Assembly: GCA_016215115.1 (NCBI GenBank)
Contig: JACRLN010000016.1
Coordinates: 1 to 64,000, forward strand
DNA length: 64,000 bases
From: Nitrospirota bacterium
Lineage (GTDB): Bacteria; Nitrospirota; Thermodesulfovibrionia; UBA6902
Direction of reading: 5' to 3'
Program-made: the position numbers and the translations under genes
The notes under the pieces: model-generated
The model's database searches: none
Seen by the model: the letters and a program-made list of their open reading frames with translations, nothing else
What the model was told of the DNA's origin: nothing
In this document: one piece after another, positions 52,173 to 58,995 of the stretch
Layout: each line of letters opens with the position of its first letter
Position numbering within the stretch: the stretch's first letter is position 1

Positions 52173-53409
52173 TTATCTCTCCATCGTACGACACAAGATA
52201 AGTGATGACATAAACACCCTCTGCTATTTCCTTAGCGTATTGCCTTGCAGCGTTGCAGACCTTTTGTAGGGGCAATTCATGAATTGCCCCTACATCGCGC
52301 TTCAATAGTATAAAATCAAAAATCTCCCGCGCCGTGTTAAATTCCCGTACCGGCATAATTATTCCGTTAGAGTTCAGAAATTCTACCGCCTTCTTAATAT
52401 CAATCGCCCCGAACCTTACATGCGTTTGCGGCGTCGCCATTGCTATTTTAACCATCTTTGCCCACTGGGCGCAAAGGTGGATCCTTTTAAAACCGTGTTT
52501 CTTTGCCTCTCGCAGGGAGAACTCAAGGTAATCACCCATCAACACGTATGATTCTTCAGGAAAGTTGAATTTCTTCATGTGCGCCTTTTCCGAGGTCCGT
52601 CCTGCTGAAAGGACAACCTCTTTCCGTCCTGCCGCCCTTGCGACGTCCATTGATGAAGTGATGGTTGCCGTCCACGCCTCTGAAGAAACCGGTTTTACAA
52701 TACCTGTTGTGCCGAGTATCGAGATGCCCCCGTCTATGCCGAGCCTGCTGTTCAGTGTCTTCTTCGCCAATTCTTCGCCGTTCGGGACGAAAATGGTTAT
52801 TTCCATGGTGCAGCGTGTAGCGTATAGCGTGTAGGGTGTAGGGTCTTTAAACTTGTCACTTTTCACTTGTAACTTGTAACTGTCTTCAATCGCTTCCATC
52901 ACCGCTTCTGTTATCATTTTTTTGGGAACAGGATTTATCGCGGGCTCTCCGACAGGTACCGGGAGGCCCGGTTTTGTAACCATTCCGACCCCTTTGCCGC
53001 CTTTTATGTCTATCCGTAGGGGCAATTCATGAATTGCCACTACAGTCACTTCCTCGCTTCTACACTTCCGAGCTATCCTCGCTTCCGCCACTATTTCAGC
53101 TCCATTGGTTACATCAGGGTCATCTCCAGCGTCTTTGACAACAGAAGCCCATGCTGCTAAAGCATTCCGACCCTTGTCCCTTACCCCTTGTCCCTTAACC
53201 CTGAATTTTACTCTGCTTCCATCAGGAAAGGGGATCTCAACTTCAGAGCCCGGAACCCGGAGCCCAGAACCCAGACTATCTTCTTTTTTTCCAATGTCTG
53301 TGTTCTGAACTCTGTCCTCTGTATTCTGCAGCAGCAGTGTCACTGCTGCCTTCGCTGCCGCCGCTGCGCACGCGCCTGTCGTATAACCCGACCTTAATTT
53401 CTTCTTCAT
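52156..53409 (-). CDS. cbiD: Cobalt-precorrin-5B C1-methyltransferase CbiD with several repeat inserts
   Basis: 417 residues. LRSGYTTGACAAAAAKAA is the family opening, DAGDDPDVTNGAEIVAEA and GKGVGMVTKPGLPVPVGEPAINPVP follow, then GGISILGTTGIVKPVSSEAW and LCAQWAKMVKIAMA. CbiD methylates C1. At least five blocks are repeat-encoded (EDRVQNTD, LGSGLRVPGSEVEI, GQGVRDKGRNA, VAIHELPLR, KLQVKSDKFKDPTPYTLYATR, DVGAIHELPLQ), which explains the length above the usual 360-380. All motif blocks remain in order. Confidence 0.92.
   Translation of the reverse strand: MKKKLRSGYTTGACAAAAAKAAVTLLLQNTEDRVQNTDIGKKEDSLGSGLRVPGSEVEIPFPDGSRVKFRVKGQGVRDKGRNALAAWASVVKDAGDDPDVTNGAEIVAEARIARKCRSEEVTVVAIHELPLRIDIKGGKGVGMVTKPGLPVPVGEPAINPVPKKMITEAVMEAIEDSYKLQVKSDKFKDPTPYTLYATRCTMEITIFVPNGEELAKKTLNSRLGIDGGISILGTTGIVKPVSSEAWTATITSSMDVARAAGRKEVVLSAGRTSEKAHMKKFNFPEESYVLMGDYLEFSLREAKKHGFKRIHLCAQWAKMVKIAMATPQTHVRFGAIDIKKAVEFLNSNGIIMPVREFNTAREIFDFILLKRDVGAIHELPLQKVCNAARQYAKEIAEGVYVITYLVSYDGEIIAGSE
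52265..52294. repeat. GTAGGGGC palindrome with AATTCATGAATT core, in frame in cbiD (copy 1)
   Basis: A perfect 30-bp palindrome encoding V-G-A-I-H-E-L-P-L-Q near the C terminus. Confidence 0.95.
52803..52885 (-). repeat. In-gene arrays of GTGTAGC and CACTTGT units, cbiD
   Basis: GTGTAGCGTATAGCGTGTAG followed by CACTTTTCACTTGTAACTTG, both with 7-bp steps. Read on the coding strand they give PTPYTLYATR and KLQVKSDKFK. The opposite strand of the first array would contain TAG. Confidence 0.8.
53016..53043. repeat. GTAGGGGC palindrome with AATTCATGAATT core, in frame in cbiD (copy 2)
   Basis: One mismatch (GCCAC for GCCCC). It encodes V-V-A-I-H-E-L-P-L, in the same frame as the other copies. Confidence 0.92.
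53165..53335 (-). repeat. In-gene arrays of CCCTTGT, GGAACCC and CTGTGTT units, cbiD
   Basis: Three successive 7-bp-period arrays near the 5' part of cbiD, giving GQGVRDKGRN, SGLRVPGSE and EDRVQNTD in the protein. Confidence 0.75.
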
Positions 53410-53434
53410 GTTAAATCATATCCGACCTATCACG

Positions 53435-53464
53435 TGTAGGGGCAATTCATGAATTGCCCCTACA
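53435..53464. repeat. GTAGGGGC palindrome with AATTCATGAATT core, between genes
   Basis: A perfect copy, extended by ACG/CGT on both sides, in the 87-base gap between the radical SAM/SPASM gene and cbiD. Confidence 0.95.
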
Positions 53465-53496
53465 CGTCTGTGTTCTGTATTCTTTTTGTCTGCCTT

Positions 53497-54825
53497 TTAA
53501 TATTTATACTCCATCACCATCTGGTCCATGGAATCCTTCCGCAAGAGGTACTTTACCTTATCCTCCGCTATCATCTTGAAGGCCTGCCTGATTATCTCTT
53601 TATAGAATTCGCAGAACTCTGCTTTTTTATACATATTCCCTCTTGCGTGCATCTCAGCGGGACAAGGCGAGCCGCATATATGTCTGAAATCACAAGTGTC
53701 GCACTCATCAATCTTTTCGACCATCCTCTCCCGGATCTGTTTGAACGGTTTTGAATTCATTGCCTTATTAATCGAGGTCTTGAAAATATTGCCGCCTGAG
53801 AATTCCTTGAAGCCGATGAACTCTCCGCACGGCACCATCTCTCCGTCCGCTGTGACAGTGAGGAAAGTCCTGCCGCCTCCGCATGGTGAAATGTCGCACA
53901 TCATGCGCCTTGCGGTAGGCGAAATGATCGCCAGAATCACGTTGGCGAAGTTGCCGATCACGATCTGGCGTCCTGTCTTCTGCGTCAGCTCCATGGCGGT
54001 TTCAACCGCCTTCATCAGGTTTTTTGCATAAACCATGTCGTCCGGCTTCAGTCCCCATGAGCGCTTCTGTGTAAGCCTCACAGGGTTTAGAAGCACGCAG
54101 GGGACTTTTTTCTTATGGAGAAATGTTACAAGTTCCGAAAGCTTATTCACGTTGTATTTTGAGACTGTCGCGATTACGTTCAATCCTTCATAACCTTTAA
54201 ACCAGTCCAGCGCCTGCGCTGCTTTTTTGAAATTGCCGTCTCCCTTTACCGACACACGAGAACGGTTGTTGACGGCAGCGGTTGCAGCGTCAAGAGATAT
54301 GCCTACGCCTACACGGTATTGCTTCATAAAAGCCACATCCTTCTTTTCAAGCAAGAGCGAATTGGTCTGAATGCCGAAGAGCATTTTCCCGTGATACTTC
54401 CTGATGGCCTGAAAAAGGATGTCTTTGACAAGCAGCGGCTCTGCCGCGTGAAAAACGATGACCGGTTTTTTCTTTATGCCTTTGAAATGCCCTGCGATTT
54501 TGGAGAGCGTCATATCCAACTGTTTCCATGTCATCTGCGTGCCGTGCTTTCTTATCTTTGAAGGTATATAGCAGTAAGGGCAGTTGGCGTTGCACCTGTC
54601 CGTAGGGTCGATATACACGCAGTTCAGAGGCTCATTGAACCTGAAGTTGCGCATCTCGGTGTCAAGGTGTTCGAGCTCTTTTTTGTAGAGGCTGATTAAA
54701 TCATCGGGGAGCATGAAGTCCCCGTTGCTTCGTGGAAGCAGGCTCCAGAAAATGTTCTCAGGATCCAGCGCCAGTTTCCATTCTGCGTCAATGTTTGAAA
54801 ACGAAATCCCGCGTGTGTTGCTCAT
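53497..54825 (-). CDS. Peptide-modifying radical SAM/SPASM enzyme, CbpB-like
   Basis: 442 residues. The radical SAM motif CNANCPYCYIP lies at about residue 78, and a SPASM region with CDISPCGGG, MVPCGEF, CDTCDFRHICGSPC and a final C (KKAEFCEF) follows. A SPASM domain usually means modification of a ribosomal peptide. A 44-residue candidate peptide gene lies 126 bases upstream on the same strand, and cobalt transport and corrin genes flank the pair. This fits what I recall of the CbpB family, named for its link to cobalamin genes. The name is from memory and not checked. The chemistry is unknown. Confidence 0.78.
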   Translation of the reverse strand: MSNTRGISFSNIDAEWKLALDPENIFWSLLPRSNGDFMLPDDLISLYKKELEHLDTEMRNFRFNEPLNCVYIDPTDRCNANCPYCYIPSKIRKHGTQMTWKQLDMTLSKIAGHFKGIKKKPVIVFHAAEPLLVKDILFQAIRKYHGKMLFGIQTNSLLLEKKDVAFMKQYRVGVGISLDAATAAVNNRSRVSVKGDGNFKKAAQALDWFKGYEGLNVIATVSKYNVNKLSELVTFLHKKKVPCVLLNPVRLTQKRSWGLKPDDMVYAKNLMKAVETAMELTQKTGRQIVIGNFANVILAIISPTARRMMCDISPCGGGRTFLTVTADGEMVPCGEFIGFKEFSGGNIFKTSINKAMNSKPFKQIRERMVEKIDECDTCDFRHICGSPCPAEMHARGNMYKKAEFCEFYKEIIRQAFKMIAEDKVKYLLRKDSMDQMVMEYKY

Positions 54826-54951
54826 GTTGTGTTGCTCTCCTTTTAAATTAAAATAGGTTCAATAGATCAAACCGTCCAAAACGTTCAAGCGGATTAAACT
54901 GCTTGAGCGGCTTGAACGGTTCAAGCGGCGGATGCCGCCTGAACCATTCTC
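54826..54951. repeat. Inverted repeats between the small peptide and radical SAM genes
   Basis: GTTCAAGCGG, GAGCGGC, TTGAACGGTTCAAGC and a strong hairpin TTCAAGCGGCGGATGCCGCC..GAA (about 54921-54944). It follows the peptide gene, so it may partly terminate transcription and favour peptide over enzyme. Confidence 0.55.
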
Positions 54952-55086
54952 CTACAATGGCATCTTCTTCTTCGGCACGTCGCCGTACATCACGAAGTGC
55001 GTAAGCCCGTTGGCTGTCTTGGCGCATTTCATGTGAAATGAAATGGCGGCTTTTGTCTTTTTCTCAGCCTTATTTGCCTTGTTCAA
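54952..55086 (-). CDS. Small peptide, candidate CbpA-like precursor for the radical SAM enzyme
   Basis: 44 residues from a TTG at 55086, with a very strong ribosome site (AGGAGGTG) 9 bases upstream. It begins MNKANKAEKKTKAAISF and continues HMKCAKTANGLTHFVMYGD, ending PKKKMPL. The lysine-rich first part could be a leader and the rest a core with one cysteine, two histidines and two tyrosine/phenylalanine side chains. Together with the SPASM enzyme just downstream it forms a typical precursor-maturase pair. Too short for most gene callers. Confidence 0.7.
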   Translation of the reverse strand: MNKANKAEKKTKAAISFHMKCAKTANGLTHFVMYGDVPKKKMPL

Positions 55087-55112
55087 TATTTTTCACCTCC
55101 TTTCTCTTATTA

Positions 55113-55140
55113 TTAGGGGCAATTCATGAATTGCCCCTAC
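55113..55140. repeat. GTAGGGGC palindrome with AATTCATGAATT core that ends cbiO
   Basis: A near-perfect copy. In this frame it reads S-R-G-N-S then TGA, so the palindrome supplies the cbiO stop codon (55124-55126). The first base of the left end differs (TTAGGGG). Confidence 0.92.
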
Positions 55141-55993
55141 TGTCTGTGTTCTGTGCTCTGTGATCTTTATTCTCTATTATTTTCAATATCTCCCTCCTTG
55201 CCTCACCGATAGTGAGGGGGATGCGATCAAAATGTATTTCATCTTCGTGCTTCAGTTTATAAATCAATTCTGCAATATGCGGCAGCCTGAGCTTTATATT
55301 CGCCATATCTTCAGGCGCGTCAAATACTTCTTCCGGCGTGCCTCCCCTTGTGATCCTTCCTTTGCTTAGTATGTAAAGCCTGTCAAGAAAGACCGGTACA
55401 AGGTCTACGCTGTGGGTAGCCATCACAATCGTCACGCCGTTTTCCTTATTGAGTTTCTGAAGTAGCTTCATCATCCTGTATTCGCCCATCGGATCAAGTC
55501 CTGCAGTCGGTTCATCAAGCAAAAGCATTTCATGTCCCATCGCAAGGAGTCCCGCGATACACGCCCTTTTCCTCTGGCCGAAACTCAGGTTGTGTACGGA
55601 TTTTTTCTCCAACCCTGTCAACTCAACCTCTTTCAGCGCAGCCGACACCCTTTGCTTTACTTCATTGTCATCAAATCCCATATTCAAAGGGCCAAAGGCG
55701 ACATCCTCAAAGAGCGTAGGCGCAAAGAGCTGGTCATCCGGATTCTGAAATACAAGTCCTACCTTTTTATATATTTCCTTTGGCGACAGGGTACTGATAT
55801 CAACACCACTCAAGCGGATACGGCCCTCAACTCCCTTAAGCAGCTTGTCCATCGCCCTAAGCAGGGTTGTCTTGCCGGAACCGTTAGCCCCTAACAGTCC
55901 GACAAATGCTCCCTTTCTCACCTCAAGGTTTATGCCGGCGAGGGCGCTTGTGCCATCCGGGTATTTGTATGAAACGTTTTTGACTGAATACAT
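55124..55993 (-). CDS. cbiO: Cobalt ECF transporter ATPase CbiO, with repeat-made C terminus
   Basis: 289 residues: Walker A GANGSGKTTLL, Q-loop VFQNPDDQLFAPT, signature LSFGQRKRACIAG, Walker B MLLLDEPTAGLDP, H-loop ATHSVDLV. It energises cobalt uptake with CbiQ and CbiM. The last residues (KDHRAQNTDSRGNS) come from a CACAGAAC-type repeat and the palindrome that follows, so the native end is lost or replaced. It is transcribed after cbiQ, with one repeat between. Confidence 0.94.
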   Translation of the reverse strand: MYSVKNVSYKYPDGTSALAGINLEVRKGAFVGLLGANGSGKTTLLRAMDKLLKGVEGRIRLSGVDISTLSPKEIYKKVGLVFQNPDDQLFAPTLFEDVAFGPLNMGFDDNEVKQRVSAALKEVELTGLEKKSVHNLSFGQRKRACIAGLLAMGHEMLLLDEPTAGLDPMGEYRMMKLLQKLNKENGVTIVMATHSVDLVPVFLDRLYILSKGRITRGGTPEEVFDAPEDMANIKLRLPHIAELIYKLKHEDEIHFDRIPLTIGEARREILKIIENKDHRAQNTDSRGNS

Positions 55994-56011
55994 TGCTTAT
56001 CTCCTGTATCC

Positions 56012-56093
56012 GTCATTCCCGCAATCTGTTGAGCGGGAATCCATGGTCTTTTTTAAAGGAACTGGATTCCGGCTTAAGGACTGCCGGAATGAC
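56012..56093. repeat. GTCATTCCCG inverted repeat (dRS3-like)
   Basis: GTCATTCCCGCAATC to GACTGCCGGAATGAC between cbiQ and cbiO. Confidence 0.75.
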
Positions 56094-56118
56094 AATCTTA
56101 ACTTGTAAACAATTCTTC

Positions 56119-56895
56119 TTAAATCATCCATACTGCCCCTCCGGTAATCACCACTATAAAGGCAATGGCAAGCTCAGCGGCCTTTAAGGGCTGATTTTTT
56201 AACATAGGCATATCGCCGGTGTAGCCCCTCTGGATCATCGCATCAGCCGTCTTTTGGCTCTGCTCAAAACCGCGCAGAACAAGTGAGCCTGTCAATACCC
56301 CAAAGGAATTCAGCCCCTTTCTGATTCCGCTATATCCAAGCCGGTTCTTCTGGGCGCTGTAGATAGTTTCAGCGTCCTCAAGAAAGACGAATAAATACCT
56401 GTAGGCAAACATCATAATCTCAATGAAAGGTCTTGGCACCCGTAACCATGAGAGCGCCGCAACGAACTCGATAAAGGGCGTTGCAAACCCGAGGGCTATT
56501 ACAAGAGAGACCCCTCCCAGGATTTTCGAGGTTATCCTGACACCCTCCATGAGACCGTCCCTGTGACCTGTTAAAGTAAGAAGTGAGAAGTGAGAAGTAG
56601 GAAGCGAGATGAAAAACATCGTATCTTCTCCCGTAAAAAAGCACTTCAATACTAAAACTATAACTGATAGAAGTAACGGCTGCGCCATCCTCATAAGCAG
56701 GACTTTAACGGATATACGCATTTTCGCGCAAAGCATGAGGGCCCCGCCGGCCACAAGCAAAGGGAAAAAGATTCCCTGATAGCTGAGCACCATAAGCAGA
56801 AGGGCCAGCACTACAAGCAGCTTGACCCTTGCATCTATGCCTGAAAGGAAATGCTTCTTGCTGAAATGTTCGGAAAGACATTCACACGGAGCCAT
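56119..56895 (-). CDS. cbiQ: Cobalt ECF transporter permease CbiQ
   Basis: 258 residues with about five membrane helices, IDARVKLLVVLALLLMV at the start and the coupling motif region (LNSFGVLTGSLVLRGFEQSQKTADAMIQRGY) near the C terminus. A block (SLPTSHFSLLTLT) between two helices is encoded by AAGTGAG heptamers at about 56575-56608, read on the strand where the units lack stops. It overlaps the CbiN-like gene by 14 bases. Confidence 0.92.
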   Translation of the reverse strand: MAPCECLSEHFSKKHFLSGIDARVKLLVVLALLLMVLSYQGIFFPLLVAGGALMLCAKMRISVKVLLMRMAQPLLLSVIVLVLKCFFTGEDTMFFISLPTSHFSLLTLTGHRDGLMEGVRITSKILGGVSLVIALGFATPFIEFVAALSWLRVPRPFIEIMMFAYRYLFVFLEDAETIYSAQKNRLGYSGIRKGLNSFGVLTGSLVLRGFEQSQKTADAMIQRGYTGDMPMLKNQPLKAAELAIAFIVVITGGAVWMI

Positions 56896-57199
56896 TAGCT
56901 TTCTCCTCTCCGGCCCTGTTCCGGGCTTTACCCTCTGTCAGCGACCTCCAGTAGTATCCGGCGGCGAATCCAGCGGCTGCTCCGCCCGCAAGGAACATAA
57001 ACAAAAGCAGGTCTCCCTGGTCTGTGTTGATGAAAGGGGCCCTCGCCACTCTTCCATGATCCTCCGCGTACTTTTCAACTACAGACTCATCCACGCCGCT
57101 CCACTGAGCAGCAGTAACAAGTGATGACGAGTGACAAGTGACAAGTAAAAAGAAAGTCAGGAAAATTTGAAATTTGAAATTTGAGATTTGAAATTTCAT
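56882..57199 (-). CDS. CbiN/NikN-like small membrane component of the cobalt transporter
   Basis: 105 residues. A signal-like N terminus is followed by the segment WSGVDESVVEKYAEDHGR and one membrane helix (LLLFMFLAGGAAAGFAAGYYW), as in small accessory proteins of CbiM-type transporters. The position between cbiM and cbiQ supports this. Residues 1-35 are encoded by repeats (CAAATTT-type, then GTGACAA-type), so its signal peptide is made of repeat DNA. It overlaps cbiM by 4 bases. Confidence 0.75.
   Translation of the reverse strand: MKFQISNFKFQIFLTFFLLVTCHSSSLVTAAQWSGVDESVVEKYAEDHGRVARAPFINTDQGDLLLFMFLAGGAAAGFAAGYYWRSLTEGKARNRAGEEKANGSV
57117..57199 (-). repeat. Heptamer arrays forming the start of the CbiN-like gene
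   Basis: GTGACAAGTGACAAGTAAAA followed by AAATTTGAAATTTGAGATTT units; on the coding strand they read KFQISNFKFQIF and LLVTCHSSSLVT. Confidence 0.8.
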
Positions 57200-57981
57200 A
57201 TAGCACCTCCTGCGTGTTCCGGCTTAATCACTCCCAGTTTCACGAGCAGGTCTGCCCGTCGTTTAAATAGCAGGTTAACCATGCCCGCTGTCATAGCGCC
57301 TTCAACAATACCGAGAGGGAGTTGTGTTGGGACAAACGCTATCGCTATCTTGCTGAATAACGGCCAGAACGGCGAGTCTCCCCGGATTCCGGCTGCAAGC
57401 TCCACGGATGTCGTAAGGTAAATGGCCCAGTCCGAAATAATTCCCGCAAAGAATGCCGAGACTGCGAGCCCGGCATTGAATTTTCTCAGAAGCCTGAAAA
57501 CGCCGTATCCTGCAAACGACCCCACTACTCCCATTGATACTACATCAGCGCCCCATGTGCTTAGTCCGCCATGGGCAAAGAAAAGCGCCTGAATGAGCAG
57601 GGCAACGCCGGTGACAAGAATGCTGATTGTGGGACTTATGAGTATTGCAGGGATCGCCGTGCCCCCGGGATGAGAACAGGTGCCGGCTGTCGGCACCGGT
57701 ATCGGCATAAGTGATACAACAAAAACAATCGCAGCCATTAAACCGACGAGCGGCTTGATTGACAAATCCTGCGCTGAAAGGATTTTGAGTTTCCTCAGCC
57801 CTAACGCAACAAAAGGAATTGCAACTGCAAACCACAGCGCCGCCCAGTTAAGCGGCAGAATGCCCTCGGAGATGTGCATTGCATGAGCTTCGCCTGCGGT
57901 AAGCAGTAGGCAGTAAGCGGTAAGCAGAAAAATAAATATCCCACAATTTTGATTTTTGATTTTTGATTTTTGATTTTTCAT
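57196..57981 (-). CDS. cbiM: Cobalt ECF transporter substrate-binding membrane protein CbiM
   Basis: 261 residues. The mature start MHISEGILPLNWAALW, where the N-terminal methionine-histidine binds Co(II), comes after a signal peptide cut near EAHA-MHI (about residue 35). FVVSLMPIPVPTAGTCSHPGGTAIPAI carries further metal ligands. The first 30 residues (KNQKSKIKNQN, LLTAYCLLLTAG) are encoded by heptamer repeats. It lies next to the outer-membrane barrel gene and downstream of the riboswitch. Confidence 0.93.
   Translation of the reverse strand: MKNQKSKIKNQNCGIFIFLLTAYCLLLTAGEAHAMHISEGILPLNWAALWFAVAIPFVALGLRKLKILSAQDLSIKPLVGLMAAIVFVVSLMPIPVPTAGTCSHPGGTAIPAILISPTISILVTGVALLIQALFFAHGGLSTWGADVVSMGVVGSFAGYGVFRLLRKFNAGLAVSAFFAGIISDWAIYLTTSVELAAGIRGDSPFWPLFSKIAIAFVPTQLPLGIVEGAMTAGMVNLLFKRRADLLVKLGVIKPEHAGGAI
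57896..57981 (-). repeat. Heptamer arrays forming the signal-peptide region of cbiM
   Basis: GGTAAGCAGTAGGCAGTAAG units, then TTTTGATT units up to the start codon. Read on the coding strand they give hydrophobic AYCLLLT and basic KSKIKNQ, together a working signal-peptide layout. Confidence 0.8.
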
Positions 57982-58767
57982 TTAAAACCTCCTCGCAAGT
58001 CCTGCAAGAATTGTATAGTCTGTTTCAGATTTATTAATTCCGGCTTTGACGCCAAAATCCACATCAAGCCCTTCTGATACAGAATAAATTAATCCTCCCA
58101 GGATAAACGCAGGATGTGTATGTGATTCCTTATCGGCATTCCTCTCCATGCCGGTGTTTGCAACAAGCCGGAGGTTTTTTACGACTTCCACTTCAGTAGC
58201 AAGAGATGCATGCCAGATGTTTTTTCTATTGGCATCTTCGTCTTCTTCGAGTTTATATTCATTATGTGTATAGGCAACATTAAGATGAAAAGCCCATGGC
58301 TCAATCTCTTTTGTAGTTATTAAAGTAAGCCCGTATGATGTCCTGCCATTGCAGAGTCCTTTTTCTTCATCGCCTGTAGGCAGGGTAAGCCCCGGTTTTA
58401 ACGCAAGGCTTAGACCGTCTCTTTCAAAAAATCTCCATTTGATCTCCAGAGATATGTCGGAGACACCTTCCTCGTCAAATGTGATATCGCCATCTTCTTT
58501 AACCCTGCTCCATTGATAAGGCAAGCCGATGACAACATCCGCACTGTCTGCAATTCCGTAAGACAGTATTGCCGCCACCTCACCGCCGGTCTCTTTGATG
58601 ATTACATCATCTTCTGTTTCTTTGTTATGTGTGAATTTACTATTCATCTCAATCAATAATTTCCCTTTGCCCTGTGACCCTGTGTCATCGGTTATAAGCG
58701 GGTGAGCAGCAAACGCCGCTCCATACCATAATACGATTACAATCATTGTAAAAACTTTCTTAATCAT
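57982..58767 (-). CDS. Outer-membrane beta-barrel protein, first gene after the cobalamin riboswitch
   Basis: 261 residues: a signal peptide (about 1-21), AHPLITDDTGSQGKGK, then about ten amphipathic strands ending in an aromatic terminus (ILAGLARRF). The pattern resembles the MetA-pathway/transporter barrel family. The riboswitch directly upstream and cbiM directly downstream suggest a pore for cobalt or corrinoid entry. The substrate is inferred from context only. Confidence 0.72.
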   Translation of the reverse strand: MIKKVFTMIVIVLWYGAAFAAHPLITDDTGSQGKGKLLIEMNSKFTHNKETEDDVIIKETGGEVAAILSYGIADSADVVIGLPYQWSRVKEDGDITFDEEGVSDISLEIKWRFFERDGLSLALKPGLTLPTGDEEKGLCNGRTSYGLTLITTKEIEPWAFHLNVAYTHNEYKLEEDEDANRKNIWHASLATEVEVVKNLRLVANTGMERNADKESHTHPAFILGGLIYSVSEGLDVDFGVKAGINKSETDYTILAGLARRF

Positions 58768-58784
58768 TTTTTCTCTCCTTCCGT

Positions 58785-58935
58785 CGAGGTTGCGGGAACA
58801 AACGGTCTTCCGGCTCAGGGCTGCCTACTTACCCGTCTTCCCATGCCGAAGATTCGGCACAGTGACTTCTGTTGGGTTTTCGTTCCCTTTACGGCTGCGG
58901 GACAGCAGGGGATTCTCACCCCTTTCCTCGTTTTT
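58785..58935 (-). promoter_or_regulatory. Cobalamin riboswitch
   Basis: Read on the minus strand it has GGTGAGAATCCCCTGCTGTC followed by CCGCAGCCGTAAAGGGAACG (the conserved core), an inner hairpin GCCGAATCTTCGGC, then GCCCTGAGCCGGAAGACCG. This is the order of the adenosylcobalamin aptamer. It lies 20 bases upstream of the barrel gene, so B12 would switch off the barrel-cbiMNQO and downstream genes. Confidence 0.93.
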
Positions 58936-58995
58936 ATTCCCTTGAATTTTTTAATTTACACTTTTTACTTCATACTTCTTCTTGTTTTTTATCTA

